Below, in pieces: positions 30,101 through 41,800 of a DNA stretch of 64,000 nt (its first letter is position 1; each line of letters starts with the position of its first letter). A program made the translations under genes and the position numbers. Source of the stretch: Corbicula japonica (lineage: Eukaryota > Mollusca > Bivalvia > Venerida > Cyrenidae); assembly GCA_038501625.1 (NCBI GenBank), contig JAZAYU010000004.1:16572957-16636956 (forward strand), in the 5' to 3' direction. The notes under the pieces were generated by a model. The model was not told the DNA's origin. It searched no databases and saw only the letters and a program-made list of their open reading frames with translations.

Positions 30101-33100
30101 CTCAAATAATATATTTTATACTTACAACCTGGTGGATTATGAGATAAAATCGACATTGGTTCACTGGTTTAACAAAAATTTATTTTGCTGCAGGCAGCAA
30201 TAAATATCGATGCGGTTCTTAGAATATTTACTTTAACAAACATGACAGATACATTGATAATAATTAAATTATTATAGTTTTATATAAGCATGTTTACGTG
30301 ATACGATGACAGAAACCCATATTAACAAGCAGGCTATAATAGAGACAGTCATAAAACGACTTTGATTTCCCAAAAGCAAAGTCATTTTGAAACTAATAAT
30401 ATTAATGCATTTAAAAGATTTTCCTTCTCTTAATAAAAAAAGTCGGGGGACTTAGATGTGTTAAAAAGTTCTAGTAGCTTAACCTCAGTTGTGTAGGCAA
30501 TTGGCTGGGAAGATTTTGAATCTTTTAATTTTATTTTAATGTATTAAAATATTATTGATGTAAAATTAATACTTTTTGGCACTGTGATTTCAAATAAAAT
30601 AATACTGTCTCATGATGTTTATTATCATAAGGCTTTCTAAAGCCTATAACTTTCCCTAGGCTGGCGAATAAACATCTACAAGTAAGTTTCTAGTCTGAAA
30701 TCTAAGTTTTCAAGTTGTCTTATAAAAACCCATGTTTATTTATTCGTAGCTGCTGAATTAAAACAAAATTAAAGATTTAAAATACAATGTCATACATTTT
30801 TGTAAATTTCACGGGTAACTTAATAAAAAACATACATAACTCCAATATGACCCAGATTGCAAAAATGCAAAATGAATCGGGGACAAACGAGGCTTTTTTA
30901 AAAAAACCTTGTTTTTCAAGCATCTTTCCAGCCAATGGCCTTCAACAGGGAGGTTATACTACTAGGACTTTGTAGTGGGGGCATTTTATTCCATTCGTCA
31001 GTCAGTGCTTGTCGTTCAAACACACAACCTTTAAACCATATTATTAGAAACCAGATGCGTTACTACCACGGCCACGAAAACTTTTGTTACAGGGCTGTAT
31101 AACTTTCACAATATTCTCAATGCGTATAATCGGAGTATAGTCTAACATATTGATGTTGTTTTGTTTTAAGAAAATACGTGTGAAAAACAGCTGTATGTGC
31201 CCCTGCCCATCATGCTGTAGATTGCGCATACGATTCTGACGATAGAACAGCAATACAATAAGCCGTGGCATTATAACAGAATGGCACAAAGGGTTTTAAA
31301 CATGTTTATTGTTTATCGGTCGGATGCTTATGCGTACATAGCAATAAAAATGCTAAATTTTAAAACACATTTACAGCTGGTGAAACATGTTTTACTGTGT
31401 ATCGGTCGGCTGCTCATGCGTACATAGCAATAAAAATGCGAAATTTTAATACACATTTTCTTGATGTGCAAAGTGTGGATTTTAAACAAGCCACGTGCAT
31501 CATGAGGTCGACACATTAAAATTAACTAGTCTGTTTTTCAATATTTTGCAAACAGCTCTGCTTGAGTAATTGAGTCATCAAACCGGAAAAAAAACGGAAA
31601 AATCTTCAATAAACATGACATTAAAAAATCTGCGTTTTTTAATGTACTTAGTATATAAAAGTGCTAACTGTAATCATGCTTTTGTGCATAAAATGTTTTC
31701 TGGTGCATAATTTTTATTCATTACGTTCGCTATTTCATTGATTATCTTTAGAAAATCTGCTTCATACAAATTATTACATTTTTTCTACTGTTTCGATTCA
31801 TAAAGCAACGTTTCGAAGATTTACATTTCTAGCTAAGCAAGATTCAGTCGTGTTAAATAATACTTCTTTCTAATTACTTCCTAGCTGATCATAAGAATTT
31901 AAACAAAGAAAAAAACAGAAGTTCCATTTTTTATTGAAAAAAAAAGAAAACAAAGGAATGACTTGGATTCGCAATCAGATCGCTCGGACTGGCAAACAGT
32001 TTGCTTCTCAAAAATGCAAGTGTTCCCTATCCTCAACATCGCGTCCACAGTTCCCTATCTTTTTCCATTTTTGTGTTTTTATTACATCAGTTGCATAAAG
32101 AAACTGGATATTTTTGCACCAGTAACATTTATTCAGTCGGGATATAACAAATTTTTCATGCAACAATCATATCACTTGCGAAAACTGGCTAGAAGAACGA
32201 TTTCAACAAGATCCAAGTGTACCCTATCCCCGAGAAATGCAAGCTGCCAAACACTGTACCCGAAATCCGCATAAACTACAAAGGCTTGCAAAATTTGGAA
32301 TATATCATGCAATCTGTCTTCGTGTACGGGGTACTTTAGTGTTTATTTCATCAAAAATGGTCAAGGAATAAACGAGAAACAATGAAAAACTTCCTCGAAC
32401 CGGGAGATTTTGTTTGGTTGGCGGCCATGTTTTTGTCACGTGATTCCCCACCCTGATATTGCAATATCGGATATTCGTTTACATATAAATTAAAGGGATA
32501 AAGAAACGAAGGGAAAATTTTAATGATGATTCTAGCTTTCCTCGTTTCAGGATTTCCACGGAAGACATCGTTACGCAATCTCATTATGCAACATTCGATA
32601 CAGTATCGCGTGCACTGTAACCTAGAACATGTTCATTGTTTTTTATAGAAGCATTCGTAAGGTATTGCAAAGTGTCTCCCTGCGTTTTTTTTATTTATCC
32701 CTTGAGTTTTGTTTATATGTTTTAAAAGTAGCTCAACGCTTTAATATCAAAAGCAACTTTCACTTAAAAAATTGCCAACATATAATACATGTATTGCTGC
32801 AGAGCTGCAATTTGAGTGCAACAATCAAAGGAAGTCACTGAGATAGACATATTTAAATGCTTGGTAACTTACACCGTCGGTAAATATTCTCCAGGATAGG
32901 AGCCACTTGTGTAACTGAAAAGCAGGCTTGTTTTCCCAACTTTGCTGAAATAAGAGAAATAAAACCAGTAGATCTAGTAAAATAATGATATGAATGGGGC
33001 AGTTACAGATTCTACTCAGTGAAAATCTTGCCTCTTTCTGAAGCTACGGCCATAATCATAACATAATATGCATATGCAAATTGTGAAATGTACTTGTATT

Positions 33101-33554
33101 GTTATTAAATGCATTTATCTTTCATTCTTCGATTTCTGATTTACCAAAAACTAATGAAATTGATTAATTCACCTTCTCTAAAGGTCACTCGAGAGGGAGA
33201 GATCATCCTTAAAATTATCACGAGTTTGTTTTTGAAGCGTGATAATAACAAATTATTACTAATTATGGATAAGTAGACAGTCACGTGATATTTTGTTTAA
33301 TTAAACAGTAGTGTTCTTTTTACATATGTTAGCGAGTTGAATATTTTTTCGAGGGGGTAAGTCTCGCGAGATGTACATGGCAGTATGAAATTTGTAAAAC
33401 AGTTTGCTGATAAACGATATTTTAATATTTCTTCAATGTCACTTGACAGTCAAGTTATCGAAATCTTACTATACTAACTAGATATCATATAAAATTATAA
33501 TTATACATACTTGTCTCCAACTAACACACACTTAATCGAAATTGCCGTGTTCAT
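26950..33554 (-). CDS. Atypical Rho-family small GTPase, complete, six exons
   Basis: Minus-strand exons in order: 33554-33511, 32944-32873, 29021-28904, 27960-27898, 27693-27574, 27117-26950; 585 bases, 194 residues. Begins MNTAISIKCVLVGD. P-loop GDNKVGKT at residues 13-20, switch I YPGEYLPTVYEDY at 31-43, switch II WDTAANSKYD at 59-68, TKTD at 118-121, ECSAK at 154-158, C-terminal CAII. Rho membership is supported by LRPMSYPGT and the insert-like stretch after TKTDLR. Compared with Rac1, N15 replaces G12, A63 replaces G60 and N64 replaces Q61, so GTP hydrolysis is probably impaired, as in Rnd or RhoH proteins. CAII predicts prenylation and membrane attachment. It cannot be assigned to a named vertebrate Rho. 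An in-frame stop upstream of ATG 33552-33554 supports that start. Confidence 0.9.
27325..27525. repeat. Dispersed repeat, 'cagatcagccggca' family (copy 3), in a Rho intron
   Basis: Contains tatccagatcagccggcacc and, after about 100 bases, tgatgtaccggcttatcacg, atctacactttgctcacgcc. Lies between Rho exons 5 and 6. Confidence 0.6.
27574..27693 (-). CDS. Rho-like GTPase exon 5: TKxD base-recognition motif
   Basis: Acceptor ttttcag, donor tacgag|gtaggg; 40 codons starting WLQEIRDHC, with PIILVATKTDLR. Confidence 0.92.
27898..27960 (-). CDS. Rho-like GTPase exon 4
   Basis: Acceptor ttttag, donor cagaag|gtaagt; 21 codons, NVFILCFSSVSRESFDNIQQ plus K. Confidence 0.9.
28832..28853. repeat. Poly-C tract
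   Basis: C run of about 21 bases with one A, 50 bases beyond the Rho exon 3 donor side. Confidence 0.85.
28904..29021 (-). CDS. Rho-like GTPase exon 3: switch I-II
   Basis: Acceptor atgtag, donor gggacg|gtaagc. Product YEDYQPTVMIDGHLCKLSLW, then DTAANSKYDKLRPMSYPGT. The canonical DTAGQE is replaced by DTAANS. Confidence 0.9.
29101..32455. mobile_element. 3.36-kb element with ~760-bp terminal inverted repeats and ATATT target duplication
   Basis: Left end cagggtggggaatcacgtga at 29101; right end is its inverted match finishing tcacgtgattccccaccctg at 32455. Inverted similarity continues inward to about 29860 and about 31690. ATATT flanks both sides (29096-29100 and 32456-32460). The 1.8-kb interior is AT-rich with no transposase or other coding frame. 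It lies in the Rho intron between exons 2 and 3. Arms are diverged with small indels, so the insertion is not recent. Superfamily unknown; a 5-bp duplication and CAGGG ends fit no family I can name with confidence. Confidence 0.85.
31297..31470. repeat. 86-bp tandem duplication inside the large inverted-repeat element
   Basis: tatcggtcggatgcttatgc at 31314 and tatcggtcggctgctcatgc at 31400, each followed by gtacatagcaataaaaatgc. Confidence 0.85.
32873..32944 (-). CDS. Rho-like GTPase exon 2: P-loop to switch I
   Basis: Acceptor tttcag, donor acggt|gtaagt. Product KVGKTSLLFSYTSGSYPGEY plus LPT. The donor two bases after acg gives the only phase that yields a continuous switch I with exon 3. 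Confidence 0.88.
33511..33554 (-). CDS. Rho-like GTPase coding exon 1
   Basis: ATG at 33554-33552; product MNTAISIKCVLVGD plus two bases. Donor gacaa|gtatgt. An in-frame TAG lies 36 bases upstream of the ATG. Confidence 0.85.
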
Positions 33555-33735
33555 TAAAGTATTAAGTCCATGAGTGCCATAGCCCCTCTAAACAAGTTAA
33601 ATTTAAAACAATATACCGAAAAAAACAATGCGCAAATGTTATCATCAAAAACAATATATATCGGAAATGTGTACTACAAATAATAGATCAGATCGATAGC
33701 TGCCTTTTACATCCTTTTAACTTGATCACTGATCA

Positions 33736-33880
33736 GGGTTGAAGGTAATAAAGTTGAGATTGGAAACCAGTCTCAAATCTCAAGCATCTGATTGGCTGAA
33801 ATGGCGACTGGTCGCCATTTCAGCCAATCAGATGCTTGAGATTTGAGACTGGTTTCCATGTTCAGTTTTATAACCTTGTT
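33736..33880. repeat. Foldback element, near-perfect palindrome
   Basis: aaggtaataaagttgagatt ... cgactggtcgccatttcagc ... gttcagttttataaccttg; centre near 33809. Here the core itself is inverted, giving a hairpin of about 65 bp per arm. Confidence 0.9.
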
Positions 33881-34479
33881 CACAGGACGAAAATATCAAG
33901 TATTTTCAAATATCAAAATGTATAATTTAAACTGTAGAAGACCTGTAATGTAAACAAACTAAATGAGATGTAATAAATTGTCTTTCATAGTCAACATAGG
34001 AGTAAATATTTTCAAACAGAAGTTGTAATAGTGTTACTCATGCAGTTAAATTCACCCACAGCATGTCCTAATATGTACTGATTAGTCAATAATTTTGACG
34101 TTTGTGCTTCTGTTCAGATTTATAGGCATTACATGTACATAGTAGTACAAATAATAATTAACACTTCTAAGACATTGCAGTATTTAACTATGAAATGTGA
34201 ATTGGCAGCATCAAACCAATTAAGTTTACGAACTAAAGTAAATAAAGGTATATTTCCACTAAACAATTACAATAGACCTAGTTCTACATCTCTGTCTTGT
34301 CTTCTTTGCAACACCCTCATCATCGATCACCCAACACTTTACAAATCATGCATGACATTGTGTTCCATCTTTTCTAAAGAAACACGTTTAAGTGATTAAT
34401 ATGCTTGAAAAATACGTCAGCATGGGTACTGTGGTACTTCCGTACGTTGTTCCGTATGGACAAACTTAAATTTTTCTCT

Positions 34480-34862
34480 CTCGCTTTACCACGCTGCACT
34501 ATGGTACACTGGTAAAAACACAATGGAACGATGGCACGATGAAGAAGACGCGAAGGCACTATAAAAGGGTTAAGGGGTGAAACTACGATGGCACGATGGT
34601 GAAAACACGAAGGAACGATTGTGAAAACGCGATGTAATATCGCGGTTTCATCATCGTACCATCGTTGTTTCACCATCGTACCATCGTTGTTTTACCATCG
34701 TGTCATCGTTGTTTCACCATTTTGTTATTGTTGTTTCATCATCGTGCCATCATTGTTTCACCACCGTACCATCGTTGTTTCATTATCGTGCCATCGTTGT
34801 TTCATCATCGTAATATCGTTCTTTCATCATCGTACCATCGTTGTTTCACCATTGTACCATCG
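34480..34862. repeat. 22-bp minisatellite with an orientation switch
   Basis: From about 34645 to 34862, nine to ten units of accatcgttgtttcaccatcg (22 bp). From about 34490 to 34630, the same motif occurs in reverse orientation, more degenerate (acgatggcacgatggtgaaa). The switch is at cgcgatgtaatatcgcg (34629-34645). Confidence 0.85.
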
Positions 34863-34984
34863 CCTTCCGGTGAAGCATGCGCAATTTCGCTGCTTGTCTT
34901 TTTTATACGGTGTTCCGTAATTTTTTTTCCTAAAGTGGTCTTAAAAGCGGGGTGGTCTTTTTTTGAGGTGGAAATAGTGCAAAT

Positions 34985-35165
34985 GTGCAAATGGGAATTT
35001 AAATAAGCATCGTCGGTTACCCAACGTTCCCGATGATGTTTATTTAACCCTATATAAACATCTGACCCTTAATAAACATCGTCGGGTACTCACGTCCGAC
35101 CATTCTATTTCCCGTGATGGGAAGTAACGGAATGGATCGGTGGTGGGTTGTCCGACGATGTAAAT
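34985..35165. repeat. Hairpin-rich 'catcgtcgg' segment
   Basis: aaataagcatcgtcgg (34999-) pairs with ccgatgatgtttattt, and aataaacatcgtcgggtac (35071-) pairs with gttgtccgacgatgtaaata. Could be a small MITE; not seen elsewhere in the window. Confidence 0.55.
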
Positions 35166-35822
35166 ACATGTGGACTTTACCGAATACTTCGAAACGAACG
35201 TTAGTTATGTTATGCTAGGTCTGTAATCATTTACCTGTATACATGTATTAACGATTACTATGTAATCAATGTTTTCTACATCCAAATGAACCAACGACCT
35301 AAATTTTATTATTGTATCTTTGTACATGTACATCCGCCTTTTAAAATCAGGCGCTGACCAGAACATACAGGTACACATGTACCAAAAGATACCAACATTT
35401 ACATGTATCTAAAGCACACACGAGGAAAATACGCGAATGACGGGGAATGATGAAGGTCAGTCCGTATCCCTAAACTGATGAAATAACAATAAATCATTAC
35501 AGACGTATAGTCTGAATGTACAGGTGCTACTGTTTGTCAGAATATTTCTCCGCAGAAACCGGAGAATCTCGAATTGAGCGATAACAAATCTCGCAGAAGT
35601 TCACATCTGTCACAGAGCGCTGTAATGATTAACACAGGCGCGAGCGAGGAAGGCACGCGCAACGAGATATGGCGAAAAAAGCCTGACTTGTTTTGAAACC
35701 GAGGGAACATAAAACAAGATTTGTTTATGGAAACAAACTTAAAAATAAAAATTAAATATATTAGTAATAATATGAGATGAGATTTAGTTAAATTGGATGT
35801 GTTAAAGCGAAGGATATTAAAA

Positions 35823-35836
35823 ATGCGGAGGCCAAG
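35823..35836 (+). CDS. FUT10-like first coding exon (14 coding bases)
   Basis: ATG CGG AGG CCA AG followed by gtatat. The two-base overhang fits the one-base start of the next exon and gives MRRPRCWYVRRL, basic residues before the membrane anchor. Chosen by phase, not by homology. Confidence 0.6.
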
Positions 35837-38800
35837 GTATATTAATATCATATAATCTTTTAATTACTTTGATCATTTTGCACATCTTGAAATTTGAATC
35901 TTAGTAAGATTTCGCAATGGGGTTGTTACCTTCAGAATATTAATCTTTTTGTAAAAAAGTGTGCTGATTAATAAAATGTACCACAAAGAATGATTTATAT
36001 GCACAGTGGAGCGTTCTTTCAATAAATGACAAATGACAAATATATTAAATAATTTGGTAGAGTCTTATACATAGTAGAACTACAAACCGAAAAAAATGTT
36101 TTCATAATTAACTTGACTCCGAAGTTCAATGATATATTTGTCTGCGAGAAAAAGATATCCAGGAGATAACGGGGGAGAAATGCGATTTATGAACGGTATT
36201 TGAGCATCTGGTTTCAACTAAATTTACAGAAACACTAAAATCTCTATGGAATTTTGGCTAAAACCTATGGTTTTGAAAATGTTAAAATTCATCGTATAGA
36301 CCAAACTGCTGTTAACAGCTGTATTTGTTTTGCAGATGCTGGTATGTTCGGCGGCTGGTGCTTGTTGTGGCAATGTGCATGTTTCTGGTGCAGGTTGTGT
36401 GGTTCATAAGTAAGATTTACTTCTTATTGCAATTTGATTAAAATGTTTTTAGTAATTTCACACGAACTAATTACATGTATAAGACTTGAAGTGCCGACAA
36501 GATAAATATCTTCGTGCTTACAAATTAGAGCTGTCATCTGGAATATACGATTAGATGCGGTCTAGTATTATTGCATGTATCATGCATTGAAAATATAGAG
36601 GATACATTTTACCAGTATAGGATAGAAGTAATTTTATATTTCACCGACTGAGCTCCGGAATTCTTATTTTCACGAGTAGCGTAGCCTCAAGTTAAAATAC
36701 ATTATTCCAGAGTTTAAAAGTGAAATATATTTCTATCTTTAACTGGTTTTATTTAAACATTTCTTTCATTTTTATTTTCTGCTCTTAATGCTTACTTTTC
36801 GAGATTTCGACAGAAAATTATGCATAAAGCGGTTCAAATCACTTTTGTTTATGATGTCATATACCCAAACTTCAACCTGCATTTTAAACGTTCTCATTCA
36901 GAGTTGATATTGCGTATGATTACACGTACCCACGTGAAAAAAACCACAGCGAGCATAAAAATGATATAGAACAGTTTGAAAACAGTGGAATATCTCTAAA
37001 AGCTCTCATTTCATTACACCGAGAAAATTCTCACCAGAAAGCATAAAATGAAAAAAATCGTCCAACTTGATTATTTTCAGCAAAAAATGATAGTGCAAAC
37101 ATTAAGCTGACAGCAAGTTTATATCTAAACAAAAGTGGATTAAAACTGACAGCGCCACCTACTACATCGCATAATGACAGCAATATCCCAATCTTATTAT
37201 GGTGGGACTCGGTATATACCGACGTAGACGAAGTCCGAACTTGTGGAGACCTACAATGCCGAGTGACAAATAATAGGCTTCTGAAGAACCATCCAAATAC
37301 TCTGGTATGAGGCTAGCGTCTCTATAAATATTTAGCTGTCAGCGACCGCGATCGAAGTATCAAACAGTTTACCTCAAAGTAACTTATACTATTGTTCATA
37401 GTCTGTCAGCAGTGCGTCTTAGGGTTGATGAGGTCTTATTTCGTGTTGATGAGAACTTATTGCAAGGTGATAACCAACTGTTTTGCGAAAAAAGCAGTTT
37501 GATTAGTTTGCAGATTATTAACATTATCTTTGATACGTAATCAGAAAGTCATTTAAAAAACTTTTTAAACAAATGATGAGGAATTATATTTTACGATCAA
37601 ACACAACTTGCGATAAAAAGTACCAATATTTTGTTTTCAGTGTTTTAATATTTGTAAACATGTATGAAATTACATTATCAATATAAATTGATTTACATAA
37701 TTTATTTCAGTTTGAGAAACAAACACATCGATTTACTGAAACCTTTCTTGTATATTTGATAAATAAAATGCAAAGTTTTACATACTTTACAATATCTTTT
37801 CTGTTTTCAGATTTTCCTATTTTATGCGTCTAATTTCAAACCGTACGATCTCCCGCTACCGCGAGAACGAGATCATTTATGGGCGCTGATACACGAAGAG
37901 TCGCCTAGAAACGCCTACATTCTATCGCACCAACCAGCATTGTCCGTATTCAACTTCACGTCAACCTATAGCATGCGTTCAGACTATCCAATCACAACGC
38001 AGTGGCTGCAGTGTCGAGATTGGATTAAGGATACTAAATACGTTCTCCCATTGGTTGATAAAAATAGACTTCGAAATCTTGGATTAGCGCCAATTCTTTA
38101 TCTACAAAGTGACTGCGATGTTCCATCAGACAGGGACAGCTTTGTTAAGCTCCTGCAACATTTTATTACCGTCGATTCGTACGGAACTTGTCTGCAAAAT
38201 AAGAAAATGGCTAACAGGTGAGTGATTTTAAAATACTAAATATTAATTTACATTTAAAATATATACATTTAAAACGCACACTCTGTTTTCTCGATTTATT
38301 TTGAAATATATAAAAGATACGTAAAAGAAACTTCGCAGTTTATATTTCATATCTCCACAGTGGCCCGTACATGTAACATGTTAAGCACTGTATTTTGCGC
38401 AAAATAACGCCACCAAAAACCCGCCAATTCTTCAATTTTAGCAATTTGCCGTGAAAGAATCAATCGATATTCTATGGAACTTATTTAGGCAAAACACTTG
38501 CCCATGATTGTCATGTTTATTTGATACTATCTAATGGGGCCGTCACACCATGACGTTCTGTTAACGCTAGTGAACGTCAGTAACCGCCGGGAATCACAGT
38601 GAGTCGGCGGAGAACGCTGGAGCGGAAAAAATCTTTTTTAAACATGCAAACAAGTTTTCACTGTGACCAGCGTTCTTCAACATTTTATTTTGAAGCTGAA
38701 TAAGTTTAAGAACGTTCGTGGAACGTTTTTTTACGTTCGCCGAGCGTGCACCCGTTCGGCTATCGTTAGTCAGTCGTTAATCTAGCGTTTATTTTTTTGT

Positions 38801-41800
38801 AACTAATCGTTTACCTGGTAGTGAACGACTTACTGGAGACCTGTCAACGACCGGTAAACGACCCCTAGCGCACGCAGCGTGTGACTAAAGTGAAACGAAC
38901 GTCATTTGGCGTCCAATGAGCGTCATTCGAGCGTTTACCGAACGTCTGTGCAACACGCTCGTCTAACATTGTCAAATCTTTTTTCGCAAACAAGTGGCAA
39001 GTCAGCACATGCTAATGGTTTTCAGGGTATCTTACTTTGATGCAACTACACGCTTCTCGTTCGTTAGACACGCGCTATTCATACGAAAGCCATGTTTATC
39101 ACACGCCAGATGCATCATTTTCTTAAAAATGAACGACTGAAACGTTCAAGCAACATTGACCAGAACGCCATGATTTGACGGCCCGATAAGACTGGTTTGA
39201 TCCGATTTACATGTTTACACGTTGTCGCCGTACACCGCGAGAAAAAAGATCGTGTTTAGACATTTTCAAAATATTAATTTTGGTAAAAATTAAGTTTTTT
39301 AATGTCTGTACATTATGTTGTTTCATGAAACTGAACTATACATGTAATTTTAAAGGAACGATAATTTTAAAGAGAGAAATTAGCAATTTATTTCTTTATC
39401 ACATATTTACGCGAACGGTTTTATTAGCATCTTTAAATAATTATAAACCACATAAATAATCGTGGTTTTTTCGTCCGTGACAGGCTTGGGGTAATCGGAA
39501 TCACTAATCACAATAATTGTAATCAATTAACATTTCTTAAAATCGTTATTAAACTGTTATATCAGCTTTTTTTCTCTTCTAGGTTGTCGTATTTCATTTG
39601 ATTAATTTGGCAAAATCAGATTTATTTATGATTTTTATGAATGCATGTGCATCACATTACCTTAAACTTTAAATAAGTTGAATATGTAAATAAAACTATT
39701 GTATGGGTTTTAGAACTGTATGAATGAGTTGTCTCAATAATTTTTTTAATGGATTTTGCTGTGCAGGTAGTTTGTTTTTACATATTTATGCACAATATTT
39801 TATGAAAATCAGAGATCAGTGAAATGCATTATTAACAGTAAATTTACCAAGTTGAGCTATAATCTTCAAGTTAAATAAAAAGGACACGATCACACAAAAC
39901 AGTGAACTTGATTATTCATACAAATGTAATCATTTTTTTCGGTAATTATCTGTAGAGCTACACTTATTATTGGTATAATATTATGTACGATGACTGACAA
40001 CAGTGCACATATGTGTTTTATGAGAGCGATAGTTGTAATTGTTGTATCTCTCTAATGAGCTTTAATCGTAACCTCTTATACACGATTTTGTAAGAAAAGT
40101 CTTATGAACTCATTCGGAATTTCTAACTTGCATTACATTATGCATGAAGAGCAGTTATTTTTTAACATTTCTGTAGCTAAGATTGTGACATTGTGAACAC
40201 CGATGATGAAGTGTTCTTTGGGATTACCTTAACGCCAATCAAGATGGAAAAGAAAGAAAATGTTTGATTTGCGTTGGCAATTTAACACTTTATTGTTATG
40301 AATGATCATGTTGTTTATACTATAGACAAATGCATATCAATTTTAGTTTGATGATAATCTTTCCCTTAAATATAATCATGACTGTAATTGTCAGATAATC
40401 ACGAATCACAGCGATAACAATTGTACATTTTATCGTAATTTAATCGATTACATGCGTAAAATTTAGTAAATGTAATGTATTTGATGAAAATTTGGTTATA
40501 CTAATAGATTGTAATTAAACTAATAACAATTACAGAGTGATCAATCCGGGTCTGTTTCGTTACCAGGAACAATTATAAATTAAACTATTTGATTGCATCG
40601 TATTGCACATAGGTAAAATGATAAGTATTCATTGTTATTTGAATCTAAATGAAAAGTTATTTCAAAAAATATATTTTAATTGTTTTGTATTTTGTTGTAA
40701 ATCTTAATGGTTCTGATTGTGTGTTTCAGACTGCGTTTTAAGGGCAACATGGCTCCCATGGAAGACCATCATTTCTTCCAGTTTGCAGCCAGGTATAAAT
40801 TTACTCTGGCCATGGAGAACTATGTGTGTGACGATTATATAACAGAGAAATTATGGAGACCACTGCGATTAGGTTCAATTCCGATTATTTTTGGAGCACC
40901 AAATGTAAAGGTATGTAACATTGTTTTTTAAATTTGTATTAGGTTTATCATAAAGTATCATAACGACTGGATATCAGAAAACAAACAGACAAAACGCCGG
41001 CTGGTAATTGATTTACAAAATATGATAAATTTCAGCTTCACTGCAATATAACACATCTCCTCTATTTGGGATTTTTTAAAATGTCCATTGGAGACATTGG
41101 GTCATGTTGTTGTTAGAAAACACGTGTCAAAAGCTTGTCATTTATAGTGGCACATATACCTAACATACAATCAGAGCCTGTACGAACGGTTAACGATTTC
41201 ATTCGGCCTTTTTGTGTACATATAATAAGAGGATAACAAGAGCTGATGAGAAACAGAAGTTAGTACATACTTGTCAATCATGATAAACAAATCTTTTCAA
41301 TCTGAGCATAATAATTAACCTCGCTAAAATTCTGAAGGTATTACAAGTTTGAAAAAAACTTTTACATTTCGATTACATGTACAAACAGTGAAATACAAAT
41401 ATGAGAATGGCGCTGTTTATGTAAATTTGTCCTCGCTACTCGCCTAGTATGACAGGCAGACAGACGGACGAACGGACGGACCAAATCATTGCTGCGACCG
41501 TTTTTTTTATTTATGATTTATCAAGCCTTAAATCAATATATCTATTTACCTTGTTTTTCAGGATTATTTGCCTTCAAACAAGTCGGCTATATTAATTGAA
41601 GATTTCCGCGACGTTGAAGACTTGGCCGACTACATACACCTGCTGGATACACGAGACGATCTCTACAAACAATACTTGACATTCAAAGAGGAATCCTCGC
41701 AAAACAATTATCTGAAACAGATACTGGAATCCAGAGGCTGGATTTTACCAAATTGTTTGGGTGAAAAAATTAAGAAAACCGTGAACAACAATGAAACACA

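Larger units (their letters stand above)
33555..35822. other. Divergent intergenic region between Rho (-) and FUT10-like (+) genes
   Basis: Must contain both promoters. Holds a foldback element, a 22-bp minisatellite and a hairpin-rich segment. No obvious TATA box was assigned. Confidence 0.5.

Noticed and set aside
28904..32944. Apparent 8-residue deletion of switch I in the Rho protein
   Set aside because: It came from ending exon 2 at ttaccgacg. Using the better donor ggt|gtaagt restores a continuous PTVYEDYQ and correct phase.
34374..35006. Overlapping His/Val/Ser-rich frames on both strands
   Set aside because: All are translations of the 22-bp minisatellite.
36336..36393. FUT10-like exon 2 ending at gtgcag|gttgtg and joining directly to 37811
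   Set aside because: It gave a hydrophobic join in phase, but skipped exon 37081-37304, which carries the conserved LWW and CGDxxC block and fits the gtaaga donor at 36410.
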